Assembly: GCA_020849765.1 (NCBI GenBank)
Contig: JADLAY010000024.1
Location: 360,196-424,195, forward strand
Reading direction: 5' to 3'
Length of the DNA stretch: 64,000 bases
From: Anaerolineae bacterium
GTDB taxonomy: Bacteria; Chloroflexota; Anaerolineae; Aggregatilineales; Phototrophicaceae
Part shown: piece by piece, positions 18,544-27,555 of the stretch
Position numbering within the stretch: the stretch's first letter is position 1
Layout of the letters: every line of letters starts with the position of its first letter
Notes under the pieces: generated by a model
Database searches by the model: none
What the model saw: the letters and a program-made list of their open reading frames with translations, nothing else
Told to the model about the DNA's origin: nothing
Position numbers and translations under genes: made by a program

Positions 18544-19317
18544 ATGGCTAATCAACACTTGGCGCGCATTGAAGCGCAACTGGAACGGGTGATCGAGGGC
18601 GCATTTGCGCAGCTCTTTCGCCACCGTGTGAGTGCGCAGGACATCTTGCTGCATCTCTCCAGGGCATTCGAGGAAAACGTCGAACGCCCGGAGCGGGATG
18701 GTCAGCGCCCAATTGCGCCTGACCGCTTCAAGATCTATCTGCACCCCGACATCCGGCAGCGGTTCACCGAACACCAGCCGCAGTTGATCGCGCTGCTCTC
18801 CGAGCACCTGTCGGAATTGGGCAGCAGCATGGATCTGCAAATGCTGAACGTGCCGACCATCGAGTTGGCGGAAGATCCCCAATTGGGATTGACCCAGGTC
18901 GTCGTCGAGGCCGAGCATCAGGCGCGGCGCAAGCTGGCGACTGCTGCCCTGGAGCGCGTCGAGATCAAATCCAACGAGCGGCACGTCAATAATCCACAGT
19001 TGATCATCGACGGACACGAGCCGGTCGTGCTGACCGCCGACGTCCTCAACCTTGGCCGCAGCCGCGACAACACGATCGTGCTCAACGACCCGTACGTCTC
19101 GCGCCATCACGCGCAGATACGCATGCGCTTCGGCACCTACACGCTGTTCGATAACGACAGCCAGGGTGGCGTCTTCGTGAACGATGTGCGCGTGCGTGAG
19201 CATCGTCTGCAACCGGGCGACGTGATCGTCATGGGGCGCACGCGGCTGCTGTACATCGAAGACACCGAATCCGGCTGGAACACCCAGACCGACATTTATC
19301 CCCTCAAGAAACACTGA
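18544..19317 (+). CDS. FhaA-like protein: DUF3662 domain plus FHA domain
   Basis: 257 residues. The N-terminal domain (1-115) matches the FhaA_N/DUF3662 type (VIEGAFAQLFRHRVSAQDI). The FHA phosphothreonine-binding domain (about 165-245) has LGRSRDN, SRHHAQI and GGVFVND. In Actinobacteria FhaA sits in the peptidoglycan gene cluster and binds phosphorylated MurJ. The same neighbours (FhaB, RodA, PBP) occur here, and murJ is 7 kb downstream. ATG 18544 is chosen; no ribosome-binding site precedes it, in line with the promoter position. ATG 18535 is an alternative that overlaps the -10 box. Confidence 0.85.
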   Translation: MANQHLARIEAQLERVIEGAFAQLFRHRVSAQDILLHLSRAFEENVERPERDGQRPIAPDRFKIYLHPDIRQRFTEHQPQLIALLSEHLSELGSSMDLQMLNVPTIELAEDPQLGLTQVVVEAEHQARRKLATAALERVEIKSNERHVNNPQLIIDGHEPVVLTADVLNLGRSRDNTIVLNDPYVSRHHAQIRMRFGTYTLFDNDSQGGVFVNDVRVREHRLQPGDVIVMGRTRLLYIEDTESGWNTQTDIYPLKKH

Positions 19318-19328
19318 CAGGGCAGCAT

Positions 19329-19769
19329 TTGAGTACGCCGGTCGCTTTCTTCATCCTTCGGATCGCGTCTGCCTTGACGCTGCTGGTGTTGCTGGGCGCG
19401 CTGTTCTGGGTCATGTGGCGGGACTTCGCAACCGCGAGCGAGGAGGTCGACGCCAACCGTCGCGTGCATGGCCGCCTCGTGCGCCTGCAGGAGATCGATG
19501 GGCGCTACGTTGCCTCGCCGGAGGCGTTCCCGCTGCTGACGCTGACGAGCATGGGCCGCGGCCCAACCAACGTCGTACCGGTTGAGGATACCTTCGCCAG
19601 CACCGATCACGCGCTGATTGCTCTGCGCGGCGGGCGCTGGTGGCTGGAAGACCGCGAGAGCACCAACGGCACCTCACTCAACGGTATTGCCATCGATCAG
19701 CCGATCATCGTGACCGACGGCGACATCATCAGCATTGGACAATCACACTACCGCCTGGAACTGGAGTAA
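19329..19769 (+). CDS. FhaB-like membrane-anchored FHA protein
   Basis: 146 residues with TTG start at 19329. Residues 7-28 form one transmembrane helix, and a C-terminal FHA domain (about 60-146) shows SMGRGPTN, the degenerate STDHALI in place of SRxHA, and STNGTSLNG. FhaB proteins read Ser/Thr phosphorylation on cell-wall enzymes in Actinobacteria. The SxxH position is kept in STDHA. It is 11 bases after fhaA and 5 bases before mtnP, hence in one operon. Confidence 0.8.
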   Translation: MSTPVAFFILRIASALTLLVLLGALFWVMWRDFATASEEVDANRRVHGRLVRLQEIDGRYVASPEAFPLLTLTSMGRGPTNVVPVEDTFASTDHALIALRGGRWWLEDRESTNGTSLNGIAIDQPIIVTDGDIISIGQSHYRLELE

Positions 19770-19774
19770 CCCGC

Positions 19775-20644
19775 ATGGAAAGCGTCCGCATCGCCGTGAT
19801 CGGCGGCTCTGGCCTGTACAACATGCCCGAAATCGCCGACATCAAGCGCTATGAAGTCGATACGCCGTTCGGCCAGCCGAGCGCGCCGATCGTCGTCGGG
19901 ACGCTGCGCGGCAAGCGCGTCGCGTTCCTGCCGCGCCACGGCATCGGCCACGTCTTCACGCCCAGCACCGTGCCCTACCGCGCCAACATCTTCGCCCTCA
20001 AGCAGCTTGGCGTGCGCCAGATCATCGCCGTCAATGCCTGCGGCTCGCTGCGTGAAGATTACGCGCCGGGCGACATCGTCATGCCACATCAACTGGTCGA
20101 CTATACCAAAGCGGAGCGCGGCGGGCGCAGCTTCTTCGATACCGGCCTCGTCGGGCACGTCTCGGTCGCCGATCCGTTCTGCGCCACGCTGCGCGAAGAC
20201 GCGTATGAGGCTGTCCAACGCGCGGGCGGCAAGGCCCATGCTGACGGCACGTTCGTCATCGTCGAAGGGCCACGCTTCAGCACACGCGGCGAAAGCCAGA
20301 TCTTCCGCCAACTCGGCTGCGACATCATCGGCATGACGACCTGTCCAGAGGCATTCCTTGCGCGTGAAGCCGAAATCTGCTATGCCACCATGGCGCATAT
20401 CACCGACTACGACGTCTGGCATCATAGCGAAGCACCGGTCACCGTCGACATGGTCGTCGAAACGCTGCATCGCAATGTCGAGACAGCACAACAGGCGATC
20501 GCCAACTGCGTCCAAGCGCTCGACAGCGAGCGCGACTGCGAGTGCCATCACGCGCTCGACAACGCCATCATGACCAGCCACCAGCACGTGTCGGCGGAGG
20601 CCGTCGAGCGGCTGCGCCCACTCGTGGGCCGTTTCTTTGACTAA
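19775..20644 (+). CDS. mtnP: S-methyl-5'-thioadenosine phosphorylase
   Basis: 289 residues, family-typical length. It cleaves methylthioadenosine with phosphate to adenine and methylthioribose-1-phosphate, for methionine salvage. Marks are the N-terminal GGSGLYNM, phosphate-binding LPRHGIGH and VPYRANI, NACGSLRE, and EGPRFSTRGES with GMTTCPEAFLARE in the purine site. ATG 19775 follows GGAG by 8 bases. It occupies the position where Actinobacteria have the phosphatase pstP, between fhaB and rodA, which looks like a chance insertion. Confidence 0.93.
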   Translation: MESVRIAVIGGSGLYNMPEIADIKRYEVDTPFGQPSAPIVVGTLRGKRVAFLPRHGIGHVFTPSTVPYRANIFALKQLGVRQIIAVNACGSLREDYAPGDIVMPHQLVDYTKAERGGRSFFDTGLVGHVSVADPFCATLREDAYEAVQRAGGKAHADGTFVIVEGPRFSTRGESQIFRQLGCDIIGMTTCPEAFLAREAEICYATMAHITDYDVWHHSEAPVTVDMVVETLHRNVETAQQAIANCVQALDSERDCECHHALDNAIMTSHQHVSAEAVERLRPLVGRFFD

Positions 20645-20659
20645 GGACAGGAGTTCGCG

Positions 20660-21976
20660 TTGAGCGCGACGTCCATACCGCAGTCCGCCGAGCACAACCC
20701 GCTGATTCCCGCGCAGGCCGAGCGCATCCTGCTCGTCGTCGCGGGCGTCTTCCTGACGATCAACACGCTGGCGCTCGTCCTCCGCGGCGCGGCGGGTCGA
20801 GATTGGCTGCCGCTGCTCATCTGGGTGATTTGCGCGACTGCCGGGCACTGGTGGCTCAATCGCCGCTTTCCCTGGCGCGACCCGCTGCTCTTCCCGTTGG
20901 CGATGTTCCTCGGCGGTTGGGGCATCGTCATCATCGAGCGGTTAGCGCCGCTGTTCGCTGAGCGCCAGATGATCTGGCTGGTCGTCGGTGTCGTGGCGCT
21001 GGGGATCGTCACTGCGGTGCCGCAGCTGCTGCGCCTCCTGCGCGATTACCGCTATACGCTGCTGCTGATCGGGCTGGCCCTGCTGCTGGCGACGATCATC
21101 TTCGGCACCAACCCATCCGGGCAGGCGAGCGCGCCGCAGTTGTGGCTCGGCTTCGATACGATCTTCTTCCAGCCCTCAGAAGTGCTCAAGATCATCCTGG
21201 TCGTCTTCCTGGCCAGCTACCTGGCCGAGCAGTACCCGATGCTGCGCGCCCTGCAAACACCGACCGGCCGCCGCAACGCCGGACTGTCGCCGCGCATCAT
21301 CGGCCCGATGCTGCTCATGTGGGGACTGTCGGTCGTCGTGCTCATCTGGCAGCGCGACCTCGGCACCGCCACATTGTTTTTCATCGTCTTTCTGCTGCTG
21401 CTTTACGTCGCCAGCGGCTTCACCTGGCTGCTCGTCGGCGGTGCGCTCTTGATCGTGGCGGCGGGGGTCGTCGCCTACGCGCTGTTCGACGTCGTCCAAC
21501 TGCGCGTCGATATCTGGCTCAACCCCTGGATCGACGCCGACAACCGCGCCTTCCAGATCGTGCAGAGCCTGTTCGCCTTTGCTCAGGGCAGCGTCTTCGG
21601 CCAGGGCATCGGCGGTGGATCGCCCGGTTACATCCCGGTCGTCCATTCAGATTTCGTCTTCGCGGCCATCGCCGAAGAATGGGGTCTGCTGGGCGTGATC
21701 GCCATGCTCACGAGCATCGCCGTCCTGGTGGCGCGCGGGATGCGCACGGCGGCGCGCCTCAATCGCCGCGCCTACCTGAGCCTGCTGGCGGCGGGCCTGA
21801 GTCTGCTGATCGGCGTCCAGAGCCTGCTCATCACCGGCGGCGTACTCAAGCTGATCCCGCTGACCGGCGTGACGCTGCCCTTCATGAGCTATGGCGGCAG
21901 CTCGCTCGTCGCCAACTTCATCATCGTCGGGCTGCTGCTGCGCCTGTCCACCGAGGACGTCGACCGTGGGGCTTAA
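20660..21976 (+). CDS. FtsW/RodA/SpoVE family peptidoglycan glycosyltransferase
   Basis: 438 residues with TTG start 20660 behind CAGGAG. Ten or more transmembrane helices. SEDS-family marks are FQPSEVLKI, QRDLGTA, the long extracytoplasmic loop with NRAFQIVQSLFAFAQGSVFGQGIGGG, HSDFVFAAIAEEWG and the terminal LPFMSYGGSSL. SEDS proteins polymerise lipid II together with a class B PBP. The downstream gene is the expected partner but is catalytically dead (see next). RodA rather than FtsW is suggested by the fha-rodA-pbpA order. Confidence 0.9.
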   Translation: MSATSIPQSAEHNPLIPAQAERILLVVAGVFLTINTLALVLRGAAGRDWLPLLIWVICATAGHWWLNRRFPWRDPLLFPLAMFLGGWGIVIIERLAPLFAERQMIWLVVGVVALGIVTAVPQLLRLLRDYRYTLLLIGLALLLATIIFGTNPSGQASAPQLWLGFDTIFFQPSEVLKIILVVFLASYLAEQYPMLRALQTPTGRRNAGLSPRIIGPMLLMWGLSVVVLIWQRDLGTATLFFIVFLLLLYVASGFTWLLVGGALLIVAAGVVAYALFDVVQLRVDIWLNPWIDADNRAFQIVQSLFAFAQGSVFGQGIGGGSPGYIPVVHSDFVFAAIAEEWGLLGVIAMLTSIAVLVARGMRTAARLNRRAYLSLLAAGLSLLIGVQSLLITGGVLKLIPLTGVTLPFMSYGGSSLVANFIIVGLLLRLSTEDVDRGA

Positions 21977-23405
21977 TCGCGAACTGCGGCGGCTGCTGGC
22001 CGGGATGCTGGCCGCATTCCTGATTGTGGCGCTCGCCGCCGCCTACTGGGGCGTCATCGAGCGTGACCGGCTGCTGGCGCGCGAGGATAACCCTCGACTG
22101 CTCGAAGCGCGTGGCGCGATTGTGCGCGGTTCGATCTACGATCGTCATGGCGAGCCACTGGCCGTCAGCGAGCCGACCGAGACACGCTTCAACGCGCGCC
22201 ATTATCTGCACGAAGAAGCCTACAGCGCTATCGGTTATGCCAGCCTGCGCTATGGCACGGCGGGCGTCGAAGCGCTGTTCGACGAGACACTCAACGGCGA
22301 CGACCGCGAGCGCACCTTCGCCGAGCTGCTGCTCGGCAGTCCGCAGGTCGGCAGTGATTTGCAGATCACGCTGGACATGGAGGTGCAGCGGACGGCGGCC
22401 AATGCGCTCCAGGGTCTGCACGGCGCCATCATTGTCCTCAGCGTGCCGGATGGGCAGGTGCTGGCGCTTCTTAGCCTGCCAACCTACGATCCGAACACGC
22501 TCGACGACGATTGGGAACGCTTGCTGACCGACGAGGGCAATCCCTTCTTCAACCGCGCCCTGCAGGGCCTGTACCAACCCGGCAGCGCGCTGCAGACACC
22601 GCTCATGATCAAGCTGCTGCTCAATGGTCAGGCCGTCGACCAGGAATTCGACGCGGCCACCGCGCCGGTCGCGCTCCACGACCTGACGCTCGGCTGCAGC
22701 GTGCGGCTGCCTGTGCAGGCGCTGACTCTGCGCGACGCCTACGCGTTCGGCTGTCCGGCGCCGTTCGCGCAACTGGCCGAGGGTGACTCACCCGGATTCG
22801 TCAATGAAGCCATCGACATGATGCGCACGCTTGAGGATTATTCACTGGAGCCGTCGACGGCCGATGGCGATGGTCTGGACGTGCTGCCGCCACCTGCCAA
22901 TGACACAGTGCTCGATAACGTGCTCGGCCAGGGCCAATTGACGGTCAATCCGTTGAGCATGGCGCTGCTGACCGCGGCCATCGTCAATGACGGCAACGCG
23001 CCGCAGCCGCAGATTCTGCTGGCGACGCACGCGCCCGATGCGACCTGGGCGCGCTACGTGCCGAACGCCCCGTCGATCCCGCTGATGACGCAGACGAACG
23101 CCCGCCGCCTGCAAGACCTGATGCGCAATGCCATCGCCAACGGTGCCGCTCTCAATGCGGGCCGCCCCAGCATCGACATGGGCGGTCATGCCGCAGTCGC
23201 CTATGCTGGCGATGATGCACTCGCGTGGTTCGTCGGTTTTAGCACGTTGGGTGGGCGCCGCGGCGTGGTGACGGCGGTCGTCATCGAACAGAGTGCCGAT
23301 GCCTCGCTGGCCGCGGATATCGGCGGCACAACCCTGCTGGCGGCTCAGAGCGCGCTGGGGGCCGAAAACGGCGCACTAACCCCCTTCCCACAGACGGGGT
23401 CGTAG
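21966..23405 (+). CDS. Class B penicillin-binding protein homologue lacking catalytic residues
   Basis: 479 residues from GTG 21966, overlapping the rodA stop by 11 bases. One membrane anchor (about 9-29) is followed by the PBP-dimerisation start (RGSIYDRHGEPLA) and a transpeptidase-like domain (about 150-470). The order of transpeptidase landmarks is intact, but the residues are not. The SxxK motif reads SALQ (Ser207, Gln210), SxN reads GCP (262-264), and KTG reads MGG (405-407), before the conserved AWFVGFS. The protein therefore cannot acylate as normal PBPs do. It may be a structural activator of RodA. The frame is intact and the length normal, so it is not a simple pseudogene. Confidence 0.85.
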   Translation: MGLNRELRRLLAGMLAAFLIVALAAAYWGVIERDRLLAREDNPRLLEARGAIVRGSIYDRHGEPLAVSEPTETRFNARHYLHEEAYSAIGYASLRYGTAGVEALFDETLNGDDRERTFAELLLGSPQVGSDLQITLDMEVQRTAANALQGLHGAIIVLSVPDGQVLALLSLPTYDPNTLDDDWERLLTDEGNPFFNRALQGLYQPGSALQTPLMIKLLLNGQAVDQEFDAATAPVALHDLTLGCSVRLPVQALTLRDAYAFGCPAPFAQLAEGDSPGFVNEAIDMMRTLEDYSLEPSTADGDGLDVLPPPANDTVLDNVLGQGQLTVNPLSMALLTAAIVNDGNAPQPQILLATHAPDATWARYVPNAPSIPLMTQTNARRLQDLMRNAIANGAALNAGRPSIDMGGHAAVAYAGDDALAWFVGFSTLGGRRGVVTAVVIEQSADASLAADIGGTTLLAAQSALGAENGALTPFPQTGS

Positions 23406-24059
23406 ACCAAGCTTACGCGACCACTTGGCGGTCGTGCTGTTGCCATGCACCCAGGCCGGGCTGTAACGTTCGATGTACTCCGCGTTATCGAGCGCGCTGA
23501 TGAACTCCGCCGGGGTCGTGAAGGGCGCGAGCAGTGTCAGCGCACGGCCATATTCGGGCCGCGAGTGCGCATCCGACCCGGCAGTGCCGCGCAAGCCGAG
23601 CGTTTTGGCAAAGGCCTGTGCGCGATGATTGTCCTCGGCATACAGGCAGCGCGCGTTGAACGTCTCGATCGCGTCAACCTGATCGACGATCGCGCGCAGC
23701 TCGTGCTCGTGCCAGGCGCCTTTGCGCAGCCGGTCGAACGGATGCGACACGCTGATGACCGCGCCCTGCGCTCGCAGTTCGTCGATCGTCGCCTGAGGCG
23801 TCAGCCCGGCCGGGATCGACTCCTGGACGAAGTAGGCCAGCAGTTCACCCTGCGTCGTCATGATCTCTTCGCCGACGATGATGCGATCCGGCGCCATCCG
23901 TTGCAGCAGCAGCGCACCCTCCGCGGTGTTGTGGTCGGTCAGCGCCAGCTTATCAATCCCTCGCTTGTCGCATAAGCGCAGAATCGTCTCGAAGGTGACG
24001 ATGCAGTCTTTCGACCACAGACTGTGGCAGTGGAGTTCGACACGCCAGGGTTGGGACAT
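23376..24059 (-). CDS. PHP-domain metal-dependent phosphoesterase
   Basis: 227 residues. The PHP metal site is visible: ELHCHSLWS near residue 8 (HxH), ALTDHNT, a central VSHPFDR, and GSDAHS near the C-terminus. Family members hydrolyse phosphoesters such as 3',5'-nucleoside bisphosphates or histidinol phosphate; the short stand-alone form resembles the YciV/RNase AM type. The 3' end overlaps the end of the PBP-like gene by 30 bases in antisense. No terminator separates the two convergent genes. Confidence 0.83.
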   Translation of the reverse strand: MSQPWRVELHCHSLWSKDCIVTFETILRLCDKRGIDKLALTDHNTAEGALLLQRMAPDRIIVGEEIMTTQGELLAYFVQESIPAGLTPQATIDELRAQGAVISVSHPFDRLRKGAWHEHELRAIVDQVDAIETFNARCLYAEDNHRAQAFAKTLGLRGTAGSDAHSRPEYGRALTLLAPFTTPAEFISALDNAEYIERYSPAWVHGNSTTAKWSRKLGLRPRLWEGG

Positions 24060-24126
24060 GGGTTTTTTCGCTCGTGGACATCCGTTTCGCGGCGCTTATT
24101 CTAGCAGCGGGGTTCGCCCACGACTA

Positions 24127-24135
24127 TGCTATAAT
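24127..24135 (+). promoter_or_regulatory. Extended -10 promoter with structured leader before the C39 peptidase gene
   Basis: TGCTATAAT is identical to the element at 3524. The roughly 115-base leader that follows contains two stem-loops, one imperfect (24157-24180) and one perfect (GCACCGG 24205-24211 with CCGGTGC 24221-24227). Confidence 0.55.
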
Positions 24136-24256
24136 GCGCCGAACGTCGGGCAAGCGCCGGGTGTCGGCGCTTAACACCGGCATCGTCAGCGTTAAAATAC
24201 TCGCGCACCGGCGAATGAATCCGGTGCTCGTGTGTCCTTGGAGTATCGGTATTGTG

Positions 24257-25906
24257 ATGGAAGATAAACGAGACGTCACCCAGCAGAGTCTGCGCGCCGC
24301 TCGGCCCATGAGCGCGCCGCCGCAGTTCCTGTTCTGGTGGGTCGTGGGATTGTTCGTCATCGCCGTCATCGCAGCTATTACGGGCTATCTCGCCTACCGC
24401 AATGAAGGGCGGCTGGTCGCCCTCGCGCCCGTCGCGATGGCCGTGGTCATCCTCGTGCCAGTGCTGACCCTCGCGCTGGCCATCGTCTTTCGGCGGTCGC
24501 TGCCGCGCGCCTTCGCGCTCTGGCTGCTGCTCGCCTTCGCGATCATCGCCGCCATCGGCGGCTTCGTCGGCATCGGTTACTATCGCGATCAACTGCCACC
24601 GCGCTATCAAACGGAGTTGATCACCCCGCTGCCGTTTCTGCGTTCGTTCCTGCCGCCGACGCCAATTGGCGGGTCTGTGCCGACCGTGATCGCGCCGACC
24701 GGCGGCCCATCCGCGCTCGATCTGCTACTGGGCGATCCGACTGCCACGCCGGAAGAAGTGATTGAGCCGTCTGCGACGCCGACGGAAGCACCCGCCAGCC
24801 CGACGCCTACCAACGAAGCGACGGCCACACTTGAGCCCGAAGCGACCGGGACGCTCACCCCGCCGACCGAGCAGCCGACCGAAGTCTCGATCGTGCCGAC
24901 TCAGGCACCGCCGCCGACGGACGTCCCCGCTCAAACAAGCGTAGCCCTCAATCTGCCGGTCTCGGCCTACAACGGCGGCTTCCGCTACGAGCGCCAGGGC
25001 TGGAACAACTGCGGCCCGGCCAACGCCGCCATGGTCTTGAGCTATTACGGCTGGCAAGGCGACCAGGACGTCGCCGCTACCTATCTGAAGCCGGATCGCG
25101 AAGACAAGAATGTCTCGCCCGGTGAGATTGTGCGCTTCATCAACGATCAATCGTTCGTGCGTGCATTGACGCGCGTGGGCGGCGACCTGACGCTGATCAA
25201 GGCCTTCGTCGCCGCGGGTTTCCCCGTGATCACCGAGGTTGGCGGGCTGCTCTACGAGGGCGATAATTGGGTCGGTCACTACCGCACGATCGTCGGCTAT
25301 GATGACTCACAGCAAGTGCTGCGCGTCTATGATACGTGGCTCGGCATTGGCGATGGTGATGGAATCACCATCCCCTACGATGAGTTCGATACGACCTGGC
25401 AGACATTCAACCGCATCTTCATCGTCGTCTATGAACCCGATCGCGAGAGCAACGTGGTCAGCATCCTCGGCAATCTGGCGGATGTCAACCTGGCGGCGGA
25501 GCACGCCCTGGACGTGGCGCGCCAGGAAGCCCGCACAGACCCGCAGAATCCGTTCGTCTGGTTCAACGTCGGCGCATCGCTGGCACGGCTGGAGCGTTAT
25601 GATGAAGCCCAGCATGCCTTCGACGAAGCGACGCGTCTGCGCCTGCCCTTCCGCATGTTGTGGTACCAGTTCTACTCGTTCGAGACGTACTTCAACGTCG
25701 GGCGTTACGACGACGTGCTGGGCCTGGTCAACAGCAACCTGACCAACGGCGGCAACTACGTCGAAGAGACCTACTACTGGCAGGGGCGCGTCTTCGCGGC
25801 GCGCGGCCAGACGAGTGATGCGCGCGCGGCCTTCCAGCGCGCAATTGGGCGCAATCCGAGCTTCGCCGCCGCTCAGGACGCCTTGAACGAACTCGGCGGC
25901 GCATAA
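24257..25906 (+). CDS. Membrane-anchored C39-family cysteine peptidase with TPR repeats
   Basis: 549 residues from ATG 24257 (GTG 24254 is equally possible; GGAG lies at 24239-24242). Three transmembrane helices occupy residues 25-115, then a Thr/Pro-rich stalk (about 160-225). A C39-like domain follows with Cys252 in WNNCGPANAAM, the His in HYRTIVGYDD and Asp in RVYDTW. The C-terminal 150 residues hold three TPR-like units. It is predicted to act outside the cell. Substrate unknown. Members of this class are frequent in Chloroflexota and need not be bacteriocin proteases, since no ABC transporter adjoins. Confidence 0.82.
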   Translation: MEDKRDVTQQSLRAARPMSAPPQFLFWWVVGLFVIAVIAAITGYLAYRNEGRLVALAPVAMAVVILVPVLTLALAIVFRRSLPRAFALWLLLAFAIIAAIGGFVGIGYYRDQLPPRYQTELITPLPFLRSFLPPTPIGGSVPTVIAPTGGPSALDLLLGDPTATPEEVIEPSATPTEAPASPTPTNEATATLEPEATGTLTPPTEQPTEVSIVPTQAPPPTDVPAQTSVALNLPVSAYNGGFRYERQGWNNCGPANAAMVLSYYGWQGDQDVAATYLKPDREDKNVSPGEIVRFINDQSFVRALTRVGGDLTLIKAFVAAGFPVITEVGGLLYEGDNWVGHYRTIVGYDDSQQVLRVYDTWLGIGDGDGITIPYDEFDTTWQTFNRIFIVVYEPDRESNVVSILGNLADVNLAAEHALDVARQEARTDPQNPFVWFNVGASLARLERYDEAQHAFDEATRLRLPFRMLWYQFYSFETYFNVGRYDDVLGLVNSNLTNGGNYVEETYYWQGRVFAARGQTSDARAAFQRAIGRNPSFAAAQDALNELGGA

Positions 25907-25914
25907 GGACGACT

Positions 25915-27555
25915 ATGGCAGTTGAAACCGTCGCCAGCGAACGCACCCTGACGCGCTCGACGCTCATCGTCTTCGTCGGCTTCGCCATCGCTATGGTGGT
26001 CAGCCTGGCGCAGACGTTCCTGATCGCCAACGTGTTTGGCGTCGGCGAACAGTGGGATGCCTTCATCGCCGCCAACCAGATCCCGGACGCCATCGTGCGC
26101 CTGATCTCCGGCGGCGCGCTGACGACGGCGTTGATCCCGATCTTCAGCGGCCTGCTCGCGCGTGATGCACGGGCCGACGCCTGGAAGCTGGCGAGCCACG
26201 TACTGAACACGATTCTGATCGCCAGCCTGATCGCGAGCGTTGTGGCCTTCATCGCCGCGCCGACACTGGTACGCCTCTGGGCCGCGCCGGGTTTGCCGCC
26301 GGAAGCGCAGGTCGAGACCGTCTCGCTCATGCGCACCCTGCTGATCGCGACCGTCATCTTTGCCGTCAGCGGCACGGCAATGGGCTTGCTTCAGAGCCAC
26401 AACCGCTTCCTCGCACCGGCCATCGCGCCAGTCCTGTTCGACCTGGGCATCCTGTTCGGAGCAGGCTTTCTGGTCAAGCCGTTCGGCGTCTATGGCATCG
26501 CCTTTGGCTCGGTCATCGGCGCGGTGCTTCATCTTGCGGTGCAAATCCCGGCGCTGATCCGCGTCGGCGCGCGCTGGACGCCCGGCTTCGGTTGGAGCGA
26601 TCCCCAGGTGCGGCGAGTCTTCCTGCTCATGGCGCCGCGCATCGTCGACCTGGGAGTCTTCACCTTCAACATGAATCTGGCGGTCAATCTGGCCTCGCGG
26701 CTGGGCGAAGGCGCCATCAGCGCCTTTAGCTGGAGCTATCGCCTGATGCAGATCCCGCAGACGCTCATCGGTACAGCGATGGGCATCGTCATCTTCCCGA
26801 CGCTGGCCGCGCTGAGCGAACTCAATGACGTCGACGGCAAACGCAGCGCCATGGCGGGTGCGCTCAAGTTCATCCTGATCGGCACGATTCCCTCCGCCAT
26901 CGGCCTGATCTTGATCGGGCGACCGGCCATCAGCCTGCTCGAAGGCGGCGCCTTCGATGCCGCCGCGACCGACCTCGTTTACATCGCCCTGCGCGGCTTT
27001 GCGCTTGGCGTCGTCGTCCAGTCGATCGTCGAGGTCGGCGCGCGCAGCTTCTTCGCCGATAAGGACACACTGACTCCCCTGCTGATCGCCGCCGGTGGCG
27101 CGGTCATCAACACGACGGTAGCGCTGATCGCGACCGGCATCCCGCTGGCCGCGCTGTTCGATCCGAACGTCGCCACGCCTAATCTCGACCCGGCCAGCGT
27201 CGGCGGCATCACCTGGGCCAACACGCTCGGCGTCTGCTTCGAAGTGACGATGCTGCTGCTCGTCCTGCGCCGGCGCTGGCATGGCATCCAGGAGAATGCG
27301 CTCGCGCGCACGGTCTTCAAGACGCTGGCCGCCAGCCTCGTCATGGGCGCGGCAGTCGTCGCCTTCGAGGCCCTGTGGCAGAGCCTGGGCCTGGCAGGCC
27401 AGGGGCGGCTGATGACCATCGTCCAGGTCGCCGTGGAGGGCTTGATCGGCGCGGTCGTCTTCATCGGCTGTGCTCTGCTCTTGCGCATGGACGAAATCCG
27501 CACGATACTCTCACGCTTGCTCCGGCGCAACAAACTCGCGGAGGCCATGGCATGA
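25915..27555 (+). CDS. murJ: Lipid II flippase MurJ (MviN family)
   Basis: 546 residues, about fourteen helices, MOP superfamily. It moves lipid-linked peptidoglycan precursors across the membrane. N-terminal features are FGVGEQWDAFIAANQIPD, the GGALTTALIPIF loop, and helix pairs with GLLQSHNRFLAPA. AAGGA precedes ATG 25915 and the gap from the upstream gene is 8 bases. In this family an O-antigen flippase cannot be excluded, but the N-terminal motifs favour MurJ. It ends in an ATGA overlap with the next gene. Confidence 0.88.
   Translation: MAVETVASERTLTRSTLIVFVGFAIAMVVSLAQTFLIANVFGVGEQWDAFIAANQIPDAIVRLISGGALTTALIPIFSGLLARDARADAWKLASHVLNTILIASLIASVVAFIAAPTLVRLWAAPGLPPEAQVETVSLMRTLLIATVIFAVSGTAMGLLQSHNRFLAPAIAPVLFDLGILFGAGFLVKPFGVYGIAFGSVIGAVLHLAVQIPALIRVGARWTPGFGWSDPQVRRVFLLMAPRIVDLGVFTFNMNLAVNLASRLGEGAISAFSWSYRLMQIPQTLIGTAMGIVIFPTLAALSELNDVDGKRSAMAGALKFILIGTIPSAIGLILIGRPAISLLEGGAFDAAATDLVYIALRGFALGVVVQSIVEVGARSFFADKDTLTPLLIAAGGAVINTTVALIATGIPLAALFDPNVATPNLDPASVGGITWANTLGVCFEVTMLLLVLRRRWHGIQENALARTVFKTLAASLVMGAAVVAFEALWQSLGLAGQGRLMTIVQVAVEGLIGAVVFIGCALLLRMDEIRTILSRLLRRNKLAEAMA

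Noticed and set aside
21966..23405. PBP-like gene as a pseudogene
   Set aside because: Full length, no stops or frameshifts, coupled start and well-kept structural motifs argue for selection on a non-catalytic protein.
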